NCBI GenBank assembly: GCA_001600355.1 | Contig: BCJU01000001.1 | Span: forward strand, 5,952,013 to 6,016,012 | Direction of reading: 5' to 3' | DNA length: 64,000 nt | Origin: Meira nashicola | Lineage: Eukaryota; Basidiomycota; Exobasidiomycetes; Exobasidiales; Brachybasidiaceae | Shown here: positions 49,690 through 59,923 of the stretch, piece by piece | Layout of the letters: each line of letters starts with the position of its first letter | How positions within the stretch are numbered: the first letter of the stretch is position 1 | Position numbers and translations under genes: made by a program | Notes under the pieces: generated by a model | What the model was told of the DNA's origin: nothing | The model's input: the letters and a program-made list of their open reading frames with translations, nothing else | Databases searched by the model: none

Positions 49690-52600
49690 TTATGATGATG
49701 ATGATGATGATGATTGAATACGCTCAATCAGACGGGAACGTTTAGGCGTATCCGAGAAGAGGGCACGGATGAGACTAGTAAGTTCTTCCCTTGTATAATC
49801 TACCAAAGCTCCTGCTTCGAAATATAAGAATTCGATATCCACCAACGATCCAGTGAGAATGTCGCTGAGGTAAGATGCTTTGAACCAACTTGGAACAAAG
49901 ATTGCAACATCGGAGCTTGGCTGTTCTTCTTGCTTGTGTTTTTCAGTTCGGAAGATATCCTCCAATTCAGCCAAGGCTTTAACCAAATTGCTCAACTTTT
50001 CACCTTCTACCTCACTAATATCTTCCAATCCAGTAATATCGCGTAAGACCCTTTGCAAGACACTATCGATCAATCTACCCATTGCGGCTTGATGAGAAGA
50101 TGTTGTTAAGACTGGTTTCCAAGCAGAATGCAATTGTTGCAAAACAACAATTACTTGTCGAATCGATCGCATGCATGCTTGGAATCGTTGCTCATCATAT
50201 GTTGCCTCAAATCCATGTGCATCAGCAAGACATTCGGCTAAAATACGCTGTTGTACCAAAATTTGTGCATCAAAAGATCTTTGACCGAGCAAGACAGTCA
50301 GTTCTGCATGCTTCGCCAGTGTTAAGGCTCCCAAATCTTTATTCTTTCTCGTCTCTTTCCATCTTTCATCCAACTTGACTAACTCCTTTGCAATGTACGT
50401 GCAATCGTTTACGAATTGTGCTGCCAAAGTTGGAACGTTATTTAGCGTTTCAGCATGTCCAACGGGCATCAAAGCTCGATGCAAATCAAGAATGTCATTC
50501 AATGCGTCAGCAAGGTACTTCGTGTCCAATCCAAGTGTTTTGTCGTCCTCCTCTTCGATTCCAATAATGTCATCCAATAACGAGCTTGCTAGTTTGACGA
50601 AAGAAATAGATCGTTGTGAGATGATGCAAGCCTCTTTTTGGATAGGCGGTTCAACGGGGTGCACAAGCGGAGTTGAGATCGCATCAAAGGTCGATTCGTT
50701 GAGTGTCTGTTGTGTATCTTCTTTTATTTTGATTGAACTTTCTGTCTCGTCCTCTTCCGTCACGTCGATCAAAGGTGCGGATCGTTCCACAGTCGTAGCT
50801 GCTTTTTCTTTCTCAGCAAAGGCTTTGAATGCATTTGCCAGATCTGTTCCTCCACGAGAAGCACGAATACTTGCTCTTTTTGCTTTTTCCTCTTCTGTTA
50901 ATCCCCAAGCATCTTCATCGATATCCTCATCTTCCAAATCGTTATGATCGATAATTGCGGGAGAACTCAAAGAAGATGATTGTGAGATTGTTTCGATAGG
51001 GTGTGCTCTCCTGATCGGACTTTCTTTGTCTTTGCTTTTACTTTGGCTTTCGGAAACTGACATGTCATCCTTGAACCACGCTTCATCGCTGTTGGATGAC
51101 GTGTGTGAATTGTTACTACCTGAAGGTTGAGTAGGTAGCTTTGCTTCTGCAGCATTCACTTTTAGTGTAAGAGGGGTATGTTCAGACACGAGTACCTGCT
51201 GAGGTAACGATGCTGGCACATCGTTGAACCAAGCATCATCACTATTAGAAGACGTCTGAGAGGTGGTGCTACCTGTGGTTTGTACAAGCGGGTTGACATG
51301 TGTGGTTGAGTCTACTACAGCATCTTTTCCGATCCGCAAGTCTTGATGCACATCTTGCAAATGCGCCTCAGGGGCATTTTTAGGTGCCATTGAAGATTTC
51401 ACTGGGCTTTCCTGAAACCAGGCATCCGCTTCATTATCTTCTTCAAACGCAGGAGGTACAGCCACTGTTGAGCGATCGCTTTGCGTAGATGCAGCAGAGG
51501 TGTCTACTTTGTTGGGAGATTGGCCTTCGAACCAAGCATCATCTTCATCCTCCTGCGGTGGCGGTGGAGCAGGTAAAGCAGATCGATTTGCTGGAACAGA
51601 TGAAGTTGCAGCAGAGTCATCTGGGCGTCCTGCCGGCTCATCCTGAAACCATGCATCTCCATCATCCTCATCGTCTACTGGCGGCGGTGCCGAGAGAAGA
51701 GAATTGTTGGCAGAAATGGATGTATGCGCAACCGAAGCAGTTGATTGTTCAGCTGGTTCTTCTTGAAACCACGCGTCTTCCTCATCATCAGCAATCGTCA
51801 TAGAAGCATGTGCAGAGTTTGATATCTTGCTAGAAGACGCTTGCGCGGTATGAGATTGTCCAACTTCATCGAATCCCCAACTAGTCTCATCCAGATTCTC
51901 ATCTGGGAAAGGTCCGCTGCCCAATTGATCCTGTGGTTTGACCACACGAACACCACCCAACGCAGACTTTTTCTGTTTGGCTCGATTAGAAGTAATGCTA
52001 GCGGGAGAAGCAGAACGTTGGCTTTGAGCTGAAGCCACTCTTGTCGGTTTGAGATCGAGTCCTGCAGCCTTCTTTACATTAGCCACACTGAGGTGACTTT
52101 CTCCCTGCGCACCAGCGTCATCCCAAGCTGACCAATCCTCATCCTCTGCTTCCTCCTTCGTATTTGGAATTCGCACTTGCTCCGGCTGAATCTGAGCAAT
52201 GGATGGCGGGGGCTGTATCACCTGAACTTCCATTTCCACCTTTACGCCTTCCCATCCTCCATTCATCTCCTTCAAAAGCAAATCTCGAGCCTGAGATCGT
52301 GATATCGTTGTAAGGTGACGTAAAAAGTATCGACCTGTGTTATGAGCAAAGTCTAACAATTCCTCCCCTTCTTCTTCTAGCCCACCTATCAGATAGCCAT
52401 TGTCCTTCAATGATGTATGCACGTCTATTGCGATCTTTGAAACGGCAGAAAGCGATCCTAAAGTCTCTTGTCGGATTGGCTTCTGCAAAGTTTTTGGTAG
52501 GAGGCTCCTCAAGTACTTGATCACAAGTGGAATAGTTGCAGGAATTATGATCCTAGAGAATTCGAATTGAAGTTTTCCCAATGATTCCACATTCTCTGCA

Positions 52601-53649
52601 ACCTTGAAGAAGTGTGCTTTCATGTATACTAGCAGTGCACTAATTGCTTGCAGAGCAGATTCCGGCTTCCCTCTTGCACTATTCAGCATCACTTGCCATG
52701 ATCCATTTGAGCTCACGTCTTGCCAGCTGCTTGTTGATCCAGTCTGGCGTATCGTGAGCAGTGGCGTGATGACATTTTTGACCAAATTATTGCTGAAGCT
52801 ATTTAAGAATGGTATAAGTTCAGCCCGATCCTTTAGCAAAGCAAGCAGGGTTGGAAGGCTGAGCTGTGATCGATGCCCTTCCACTTCAACATTGCTACGA
52901 GATGCCACTGTAACATTTGCTTGACCTTCATTCTCAGAGTACCCTATCCTCAAACAATCATGCCAAGATTCACGAATGATGTGTTCCACTTGCTTGATGA
53001 GCAGATTAAGTCTTTGTCCGAGTTGCTGAATCGCAGGTGGGGCAGAAGTACCTGTACCCAGCCACACAAATTCAACATTACTTCCCAACTCATCTTTGGA
53101 AGAACGCACTCCTAGTCTAGCACATTGATTTTGAGCTTGAGCAATTCCTTCTCTTATTCCCTTTGGATCAAAATCACCTGCAATTATCCTAGCTTCCAGC
53201 TGCTCGACAGCAGCAACAGCTTCCCGTAATGCAGTAGCAAGAATTGTAGTATGCCTTCTGTTCTCATATTCTTGCTTCGATTTGACATACTCTGTTACCG
53301 ATCGAGAAACATTCAATTGAAGAATATCTACATCTGTTCCATCTGTTGTACTGCGTTTATCGTCGCTTAATCGTTTGATTTTGCTTTCGATCTCCTCAAT
53401 CCTGCTTTGTATTTGCTTTCCTGATCGTTCATGTTTTTCAATCTGTGCTACACTTTCTGCTTTTGTTACAGTCTCTGCAATAGTCTTTCGATATGAATCA
53501 ATATGTGCCGAAAGAAGTCGTAATTGATCGATCAAAGGTAGAGTAGGTGGAGCATTCGAATCTTTGTTTGGTCCTAGTCCTCCTTCTACATCTATTCTCA
53601 AGCTCTCCAGTAACTTTGTGAGCTTTTCGTCACTATCCCGGACTTCCAT
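49690..53649 (-). CDS. ZW10/Dsl1-like vesicle tethering protein with repeated acidic Trp motifs
   Basis: A single 1319-aa exon from ATG 53649; the frame runs ten codons further only to a GTG. The N-terminal ~500 residues are helical with a coiled coil near 40-100. A long acidic, disordered insertion (about 503-916) carries nine Trp motifs, mostly of the form DDAWF or EDAWF. The C-terminal ~330 residues match ZW10: VPTLAAQFVNDCTYIAKEL, RSIRQVIVVLQQLHSAW, MGRLIDSVLQRVLRDITGLE, VPSWFKASYL and TSLIRALFSDTPKRSRLIER. ZW10 acts in the Dsl1/NRZ complex that tethers Golgi-derived COPI vesicles at the ER, and in animals also at kinetochores. Acidic Trp motifs in yeast Dsl1 bind coatomer, so this insertion is probably a COPI-binding lasso. 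A short Ser run ends the protein. Confidence 0.85.
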   Translation of the reverse strand: MEVRDSDEKLTKLLESLRIDVEGGLGPNKDSNAPPTLPLIDQLRLLSAHIDSYRKTIAETVTKAESVAQIEKHERSGKQIQSRIEEIESKIKRLSDDKRSTTDGTDVDILQLNVSRSVTEYVKSKQEYENRRHTTILATALREAVAAVEQLEARIIAGDFDPKGIREGIAQAQNQCARLGVRSSKDELGSNVEFVWLGTGTSAPPAIQQLGQRLNLLIKQVEHIIRESWHDCLRIGYSENEGQANVTVASRSNVEVEGHRSQLSLPTLLALLKDRAELIPFLNSFSNNLVKNVITPLLTIRQTGSTSSWQDVSSNGSWQVMLNSARGKPESALQAISALLVYMKAHFFKVAENVESLGKLQFEFSRIIIPATIPLVIKYLRSLLPKTLQKPIRQETLGSLSAVSKIAIDVHTSLKDNGYLIGGLEEEGEELLDFAHNTGRYFLRHLTTISRSQARDLLLKEMNGGWEGVKVEMEVQVIQPPPSIAQIQPEQVRIPNTKEEAEDEDWSAWDDAGAQGESHLSVANVKKAAGLDLKPTRVASAQSQRSASPASITSNRAKQKKSALGGVRVVKPQDQLGSGPFPDENLDETSWGFDEVGQSHTAQASSSKISNSAHASMTIADDEEDAWFQEEPAEQSTASVAHTSISANNSLLSAPPPVDDEDDGDAWFQDEPAGRPDDSAATSSVPANRSALPAPPPPQEDEDDAWFEGQSPNKVDTSAASTQSDRSTVAVPPAFEEDNEADAWFQESPVKSSMAPKNAPEAHLQDVHQDLRIGKDAVVDSTTHVNPLVQTTGSTTSQTSSNSDDAWFNDVPASLPQQVLVSEHTPLTLKVNAAEAKLPTQPSGSNNSHTSSNSDEAWFKDDMSVSESQSKSKDKESPIRRAHPIETISQSSSLSSPAIIDHNDLEDEDIDEDAWGLTEEEKAKRASIRASRGGTDLANAFKAFAEKEKAATTVERSAPLIDVTEEDETESSIKIKEDTQQTLNESTFDAISTPLVHPVEPPIQKEACIISQRSISFVKLASSLLDDIIGIEEEDDKTLGLDTKYLADALNDILDLHRALMPVGHAETLNNVPTLAAQFVNDCTYIAKELVKLDERWKETRKNKDLGALTLAKHAELTVLLGQRSFDAQILVQQRILAECLADAHGFEATYDEQRFQACMRSIRQVIVVLQQLHSAWKPVLTTSSHQAAMGRLIDSVLQRVLRDITGLEDISEVEGEKLSNLVKALAELEDIFRTEKHKQEEQPSSDVAIFVPSWFKASYLSDILTGSLVDIEFLYFEAGALVDYTREELTSLIRALFSDTPKRSRLIERIQSSSSSSS
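49693..49713 (-). repeat. Trinucleotide repeat encoding the C-terminal Ser run of ZW10/Dsl1
   Basis: Seven TCA-type triplets lie immediately before the stop. The tract is a microsatellite that could vary in length without breaking the frame. Confidence 0.85.
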
Positions 53650-53865
53650 CCTGTCTGTCGCTAAAGGGTGAGCCAGCACCGAAGAGAGGATATGATGTTA
53701 ATGGTATGGAGAAACATCCGATTAAGCCTGTCAACCCACCTTCGCGCCAACGCTCAGCTAAACTCAAAATTAGAAGAACAAACTAGAAACGCGCGGGCCA
53801 CACACGCTCTCAAACATTACTTTGGGTACGATTCATTATCAATTACATGCGTGTGTGTGTTACTT

Positions 53866-55053
53866 CTATGCAGTGATGAACAATTCAGGTGTTTGACCTT
53901 TAACAAATTGTGCAACTTCTTCCACTCTTCCAACCCAAGCATTCAATCTTTGCTGTAATGCATTCAATTGTGGCTTATCCAAAACACGAGGTTGAACCCA
54001 TGTAATCTTTGCCAATTGTGCATGTTGATCTAAAGATCCTTTGATCAATTTTAGACTGAGTGCTTTCATTACCAAATGTTCCACTTCATCTAATGGTAAA
54101 CGTGTTTCAACGGCGATTGTCTCGAATGGAAGAGTTCGGTCTGTACTTGCCCTTCTGAATACACTCTCAATCAATGCCATCAAACAAATCTTTTGGCGGA
54201 GGAAAGCTTGATTTTCAGAAAGAATTGGCTCTGATTGCAAATGCGGCAATAAGCTCTCAAACTTGCCGATATCGCCTGAATTGAAAGAGAACAGCAAAGT
54301 TGAAAGCCATGAGTATGGAGATGATTGTAGAGACGTCAATATTGGGTGTAATAGCAATTCTCCGAAATTGTAAATTGTATCGCCCAATAATGCAGAAAGC
54401 GCCAAATCTCTCGCTCTTTGAATACGATCCTCCTCTGTTAGATCAACATCAAGATCAACGCATGCAAGGTATAGAAGAGAATTCTTGTAATATGACGCAT
54501 ATTCCGCCTTTGTCTTGTGATAATCTCCAGAAACTCTGTAAAAGCTTGCATGAACGCCACGTTCAACAGTATTGAAAGAATCAAGAATCTTAGCACACTT
54601 GTCCATAGCCTCTTTCGTTCCCTCAACATCACCAAGGATTAGCTTAAAGTGAGCCGCTTCCATAGTAGCAAACACGAATGCTTCTTGTGAGTCATCTGTG
54701 TCGATGCTTGTGGCAAGATTTTCCAAGAAAGTCAATGCAGAAGCTGGTTCACCAAATTGTTTCGAGGCAATAACTGCCAATGCTACCAAACGCAAACGAT
54801 TAATTTTTGTGGCAAACGTGCTGATGAACTTTTGATATAGATCTAATCGTAATGTAGGTGTTGAAGATGATGGGTGTGCCATATACTGTTCCACAGCTTG
54901 TGTCAATTGAAACCAGAGTTTCTTTTCGTGTAATTGTTTGAATCGCTCGTATAGTGGTCGTAAGTCTGCAGGAGCAGCTAGAGTAGCTTTCTCTAGCCAT
55001 GAGCTATCAAAATCTACATCCATTGTGCCTGAATTTCCTTCTTTAGATGACAT
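53866..55053 (-). CDS. RPN9: 26S proteasome regulatory subunit Rpn9
   Basis: A single 395-aa exon. The N-terminal half has TPR-like helices (LRPLYERFKQLHEKKLWFQL), followed by VALAVIASKQFGEP and ALLGDTIYNFGELLLHPIL. A PCI domain fills the C-terminal third (FETIAVETRLPLDEVEHLVM, then WVQPRVL). This is the expected plan and length for Rpn9/PSMD13, a lid subunit next to Rpn5 and Rpn11. It lies 216 bp downstream of ZW10's start on the same strand and is divergent from the PalB gene. Confidence 0.94.
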   Translation of the reverse strand: MSSKEGNSGTMDVDFDSSWLEKATLAAPADLRPLYERFKQLHEKKLWFQLTQAVEQYMAHPSSSTPTLRLDLYQKFISTFATKINRLRLVALAVIASKQFGEPASALTFLENLATSIDTDDSQEAFVFATMEAAHFKLILGDVEGTKEAMDKCAKILDSFNTVERGVHASFYRVSGDYHKTKAEYASYYKNSLLYLACVDLDVDLTEEDRIQRARDLALSALLGDTIYNFGELLLHPILTSLQSSPYSWLSTLLFSFNSGDIGKFESLLPHLQSEPILSENQAFLRQKICLMALIESVFRRASTDRTLPFETIAVETRLPLDEVEHLVMKALSLKLIKGSLDQHAQLAKITWVQPRVLDKPQLNALQQRLNAWVGRVEEVAQFVKGQTPELFITA

Positions 55054-55335
55054 CTTGTTTTCTCTGTTGATCGTGTGATGATGGTCAACTGTTAAACAAA
55101 TCTGCGAAGATTGTCCGACTATGTTGAAGCAAAGGACGCGTAAACGTATAGTGGGCGCTCCTGCCCTGCTTTGATTTCACTGTGACGCGGGTGGCCCAAA
55201 CGCAAAAAAAAAGCGGAGATACAGTTCTGCTCAAAGTCTAGATAACTTTTGAATAAATGCTACCAACATAGTTTGTTTCTCGCTTCTAGAATCCATGGAT
55301 TTAAACAATCCTCACCACTTGATGATGTGGCTGGA

Positions 55336-57954
55336 ATGAGCATAAACGAGAGTAGCAAGAGCGATGGTCGATCAGACCACGTCATAATCACATGGACCCA
55401 AAAGCTTGATGAAGCACAAAAGCTGACTAATGAAGCTACTAAATTAGAATTTGCAAAAGATTATTCATCAGCATTTGCGAAATATGTACGAGCGGGTGAA
55501 CTATATTTAAGCCTTGCTCGTACCTACGATGATCGCCCTAGAACAGCAATTTCTGTAACTGGAGAAAGTGGAACAGATCTAAAAACACGTATCAAGAAAG
55601 CGGCAGAAAAGGTCTTGAATCGTGCAGAAAAGATTAAATCTCTACGCAAGGATGTCAAACCAGTACAGAAGAAAATTTTGAGCGAAGAAGAGCAGTCGAG
55701 AATATTGAGCCTGGCGTCAAAAATTGGAAAGGTTGATGTTCCAATCTGGAAGCAAGAAGGGCCTTCAACAAGAACCATCCAGCAACCCAATTTAGCTCCC
55801 CTACATATTCAAAAAAATGCAATGTACAAGGGCCGCAAAGATGGTTTATTCTGGTCGAAAAAGTCTTTATACAGCTTACAGCTTGATGGTAGCGAGATCG
55901 TGCAAGATATAGTCAACGATTGTAGTTTCATCGCTTCTTTAGAGGTTGCCGCTCAATTTGATGCAAAGTGGAGAACGAATCTAGCAACAGGGCCTCTATT
56001 TCCAAAAGGACCAGACCAAAAGCCGAGATGGGATGAAACTGGTCGCCATCAAGTATGCTTTCACTTGAATGGAACTAAACGCAAAGTCGAGATAGATGAT
56101 GCAATTCCATGCGATGATCAAGGCGTTCCCATGTGCGCACTAGGAATCCCGACCAGTGATACGAAAGATCTACAGCTTTGGCCTGCGTTACTAGAAAAGG
56201 CATACATTTTAGTCCGAGGCGGATACGATTTTAAAGGTTCCAATTCTGCCATGGATTTGCATGTTTTAACGGGTTGGATACCTGAACAACTTGGCTTTCA
56301 TCAGGATGACTTTCACCGCGAAAAAATGTGGGATAGGCTCGTTCAGGCAATAAAAGAAGGCAACGTTATGCTAACAGCAGGAACAAGTAAACAAACACAG
56401 GAAAAATATGGTGACCTTCGTCTAATTCGGTCTCATAATTATGCCATTCTTGATATGATTGAGAATCATGCAGAACGCAAAGTCGTCCTCATGAATCCGT
56501 GGCGCCAACCAATATCCAGCAGCAGAAATGGTGATGGTCTTGCTTCTATGCAGACTTTGAATGATTCCCTACCTACAGCTTATGCAAAAGAAAAGTTCAC
56601 GATGTCTTGGGACGATATGTGTGCTCGATTTGACTCACTGTATATTAGTTGGAATCCGAAAATGTTCAAATCATCGCATGAGTTTCACGGTATATGGAGC
56701 TCATCGAGAAAGAATGATCACGTACAAGTCCAGCTCAACGTCGAACCATCGAAATCTAATCCGAACCCGACCATATGGGTACATTTGGCCAAACACTTTT
56801 CACCCAGTGAAAATGATCGTGGTGCTACTTCTGCAATTTCCGAATGGATAAGCGTGCATGCTTTCGATAATGAAAATGAAGGTGTCTTGCATCATTCCGA
56901 GTACGCTGGAAAGTACGTTGATGGTTCACATGCTCTGACAAAATTCAATGCAGTCAAGAAGGATTACACTCTCGTTGCCTCACGACAGATAGAAGAAAAC
57001 AGTTCAAATGGTGCAGCTGACGAGACTTCCGACAGCACGTTCACTATAACAGTGTATTCGAATGCAAACCATATATCACTCGAAGAAGTCGAGAACAAAT
57101 ATCCTTATGAGGTTGCAATCCCTGGACAGTGGACACTAGCTACAGCAGGTGGAAATCCACTTGAGCCAAGCTTTATGCATAATCCTCAATATGCAATCAC
57201 TATTCCATCATCGAATCGAATGCAAGCAACCTCTGTGCGAATTTCAGCAGAGTCAAGCAAAGATATTTCAATTTTAATCTTGTTGCTTTGGCCAAAAATG
57301 GATCAAGGTTCTGTTCAACGAACTGATCATTTCACTCCTGGAGATATTGTTTGCAGCAGTGAGACGTATAATTATGGACTAGCAATTGCCGAATCAACGA
57401 AACTCAAGCCTGGTGTTCCTTATACACTGATCATTAGTACCTATTCACCTGGTCGACTGGGCCCTTTCAACATCACTGTGCAAACACAAACCGGACAAGC
57501 GGAAGTCAAAACTATACCCATGGAAGGTGCGGGGATGTATCAACAACGTTTGCGTGATAATTGGAGTATCCAAAAAGGTACTGCAGCTGGTGCACCTAGA
57601 TTCGGAAAATGGAAAAATAATCCTTCTTGGACATTTCAGATTGAAAGGAAAATGCTCTTCACCGCAAGGCTGACGATTGAGACGAAAGCTAGAGCAGATT
57701 CTTTATCTTTAGAAGCAAACATCAACAAACGACCTCATCTCAATATTACTGTCATTTGTCAAGAAACAGGCAAAGAGATTGCATCTTCGGGATCGTACGC
57801 AGATATTCCTTGCGGTGTCTCAATCCGCAACACAATGCTAGAGCCTGGCAATTATACCATCATAGCATCAACTTTTGATATGTATGTTGAATCGCCTTTT
57901 ACTCTTCAGCTCTTCACTGGCAGAAACATTACTCTCACACCCATTGTACAATAG
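55336..57954 (+). CDS. palB: Calpain-like cysteine protease PalB/Rim13
   Basis: A single 872-aa exon from ATG 55336; the open frame extends 29 codons upstream only to a TTG. An MIT domain (WTQKLDEAQKLTNEATKLEF) lies at residues ~20-90. The papain-like core has the catalytic Cys196 in NDCSFIASL, His367 in RSHNYAIL and Asn387 in MNPWR. Two C-terminal calpain beta-sandwich domains follow (FHGIWSSSRKN, PYTLIISTYSPG, NYTIIASTFDMYVESPF). All catalytic residues are intact. PalB/Rim13, the calpain-7 orthologue, is recruited to ESCRT-III on endosomes and cleaves PacC/Rim101 at alkaline pH. It is convergent with the DUF202 gene, with only 51 bp between stops. Confidence 0.94.
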   Translation: MSINESSKSDGRSDHVIITWTQKLDEAQKLTNEATKLEFAKDYSSAFAKYVRAGELYLSLARTYDDRPRTAISVTGESGTDLKTRIKKAAEKVLNRAEKIKSLRKDVKPVQKKILSEEEQSRILSLASKIGKVDVPIWKQEGPSTRTIQQPNLAPLHIQKNAMYKGRKDGLFWSKKSLYSLQLDGSEIVQDIVNDCSFIASLEVAAQFDAKWRTNLATGPLFPKGPDQKPRWDETGRHQVCFHLNGTKRKVEIDDAIPCDDQGVPMCALGIPTSDTKDLQLWPALLEKAYILVRGGYDFKGSNSAMDLHVLTGWIPEQLGFHQDDFHREKMWDRLVQAIKEGNVMLTAGTSKQTQEKYGDLRLIRSHNYAILDMIENHAERKVVLMNPWRQPISSSRNGDGLASMQTLNDSLPTAYAKEKFTMSWDDMCARFDSLYISWNPKMFKSSHEFHGIWSSSRKNDHVQVQLNVEPSKSNPNPTIWVHLAKHFSPSENDRGATSAISEWISVHAFDNENEGVLHHSEYAGKYVDGSHALTKFNAVKKDYTLVASRQIEENSSNGAADETSDSTFTITVYSNANHISLEEVENKYPYEVAIPGQWTLATAGGNPLEPSFMHNPQYAITIPSSNRMQATSVRISAESSKDISILILLLWPKMDQGSVQRTDHFTPGDIVCSSETYNYGLAIAESTKLKPGVPYTLIISTYSPGRLGPFNITVQTQTGQAEVKTIPMEGAGMYQQRLRDNWSIQKGTAAGAPRFGKWKNNPSWTFQIERKMLFTARLTIETKARADSLSLEANINKRPHLNITVICQETGKEIASSGSYADIPCGVSIRNTMLEPGNYTIIASTFDMYVESPFTLQLFTGRNITLTPIVQ

Positions 57955-58005
57955 TCATTATCATTTCGTATTGTTTCTAGTATAATTTACATGTTAAAGC
58001 TATGT

Positions 58006-59061
58006 CTAGACTATAGAAGGAGAAGGTGGTGCAATGCTTGCTTTATTATTTGTCAAAAGGATGGTGAGTGCGGTTGCAAAAATGACAAATGCAACAATCA
58101 CTTCAGTGAGGTAAACAATCTTTGTACTATGAGCTTGCCTTGCATGTCTAGCATCGTGATACTTCTGCGCAACTGCTCTTCTCTCTACATTGTTGATAGG
58201 ATGATCGTCATCTGTATTGCTTGCAGATTGATTGGTTATGATGGGAACGACTTCATCGGCATGCTCTAAAGCACGCACACAGCGCATATAATCTATCCAT
58301 CCGATAATGAGCGAAAAGATTGCCAATACGAAGAAAAGAATTCCCAAAGCTTCCGATAAAGCGATGCTTGTGTCCAATATATTTCGCTCATGATCAAAGG
58401 TGAGAAGAGGAGTGCTTGATTCGAGTTTTGCTATAGGAGATGGGGATACAAAGACGCTTTGCTGTCGGAGTGCGTTTTTCCGCATTGCCTGCATTCTCAA
58501 GGCTTGAATGATTGCTCCTCCTTCCCCTGTTGTATACATATCTTTGCCAACATATTTCTTCTGATGGCCATGATCGATCACTTGACTTAGATCACGCAAT
58601 TGCAATCGTAGAAATAATGCTGCTGATCCGATTGCCAGCATAGAAGATAATCGTAACCAACTGAAAAACGTTCTTTCTCTTGCTAGAAAGTCTCTAGCGC
58701 TTTCTGCTGTTGTTTGTCCGACTTGAAAGAATTGTTTGAAAGAAGTCCATCTGTCTATTTGGGTATCATTCTCTGCAAAAGCAGGTAGTAATGCACCATC
58801 TGATGAACTGGCTAGAGCACCAGGTGCAGAGCTGGAAGATGTCATTCTTTTATTCGAAGTTGGAACGACAAGCTTGTCATCCTTTCTAGGCGAATCTGCT
58901 TCGATGGGTATATTGACAGATCGTGCAGAAGGACTATCATTCTTTGGCGAACCACGAGGAGAAAGGTTACGAGGATAAGTGTTGGGTATATGCAACGTCA
59001 ATCTTGGACTTCCAAATCCTCCTTCCTCCCCACCTCTATTTGCTCTGGGCCAGGAGGTCAT
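58006..59061 (-). CDS. DUF202 domain membrane protein
   Basis: A single 351-aa exon from ATG 59061; the frame runs six codons further to a GTG. The first ~120 residues are Ser/Pro-rich and disordered. The DUF202 core has the diagnostic ARERTFFSWLRLSSMLAIGS, then two more helices (ALGILFFVLAIFSLIIGW and IVYLTEVIVAFVIFATALTI). DUF202 proteins are three-helix membrane proteins found in bacteria (YidH) and fungi and related to the membrane part of vacuolar transporter chaperone Vtc1. The function is unknown. An extra loop of ~70 residues between helices 1 and 2 is larger than usual. Confidence 0.85.
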   Translation of the reverse strand: MTSWPRANRGGEEGGFGSPRLTLHIPNTYPRNLSPRGSPKNDSPSARSVNIPIEADSPRKDDKLVVPTSNKRMTSSSSAPGALASSSDGALLPAFAENDTQIDRWTSFKQFFQVGQTTAESARDFLARERTFFSWLRLSSMLAIGSAALFLRLQLRDLSQVIDHGHQKKYVGKDMYTTGEGGAIIQALRMQAMRKNALRQQSVFVSPSPIAKLESSTPLLTFDHERNILDTSIALSEALGILFFVLAIFSLIIGWIDYMRCVRALEHADEVVPIITNQSASNTDDDHPINNVERRAVAQKYHDARHARQAHSTKIVYLTEVIVAFVIFATALTILLTNNKASIAPPSPSIV

Positions 59062-59923
59062 GATGGCCAATGCCAACACAAAAGAGAAGATGGTGGAAGT
59101 GAGAAAAACGTTTAGAACTCAAAAGCTAGAAAAATCCACATCTGCTTGCATGCATGGATCGCGTTAATCTTGATTCTTGACAGGTTTTGGATAAATTAGC
59201 GTGGAATTTATTCTATCGCTCGGTCACTTTTCTGTGCAGCGTAGGCTTTGCATGTGTAATTTCTCATGTTTTGCGTTTGCCGTCCTGCCTGCCGGGGGGA
59301 GGGCCCATTCTTTTAATTTGTCAATCGAAAGCATTTCTAGTCCCCACTCAATCTACCATTTATGTAATGCATGAATTCGATCCCGACTCGTTCATGCATA
59401 TTGCATATGATTCTCAGACTATCAATCGGCCAAAAACATACATGCCCTGAAAAGTTGATGATGGAAAAGGTTACACAAAAACTCGTAGCGTGAATATTTT
59501 GATGTGTTCTGTAACGTGTCACGTTATCAGGTATGGTGTAAATGCATACACTGTTTAAGGTTGAGCTGTGGCTTGGGATGGAGTTGTTTCACATCCGATT
59601 TACGCTTTAGCGCCATTCGGACCGGATGAAAGTGGAAAAAGATCTATCACCTTGCTGTACAAGGTCACAGAGACAAGACACTTTTGTACGTTTTCTAGAT
59701 TCTTTTTTATTTCATTGAGGGATTTTGATTTTTAAGAAGAATAAGTTTTACGCAAAAAAAGTGTCTTGGAAAGCATACAAAAAGGCAAAGGTGTAATCGG
59801 ATCTCATCCAAAACATCCGCGCATCCTTTTTTTCTCCACCACACCCCACTCCCTCCTTCATAGTTTCCCCACTTCTATCTTTCTCACTTTCACTACCATC
59901 ACTCCTTCACATACTTTCCCACA
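59062..59923. promoter_or_regulatory. Divergent region, DUF202 / DUF6534 genes
   Basis: An 862-bp spacer. The ~100 bases before ATG 59924 (about 59826-59920) are strongly pyrimidine-rich, typical of highly used fungal transcription start regions. No RNA gene or repeat was recognised. Confidence 0.5.

Noticed and set aside
55180..55215. A GGTGGC-containing sequence upstream of RPN9, resembling the proteasome control element
   Set aside because: The sequence reads GGTGGCCCAAA, not GGTGGCAAA, and one near-match in a promoter is not evidence.
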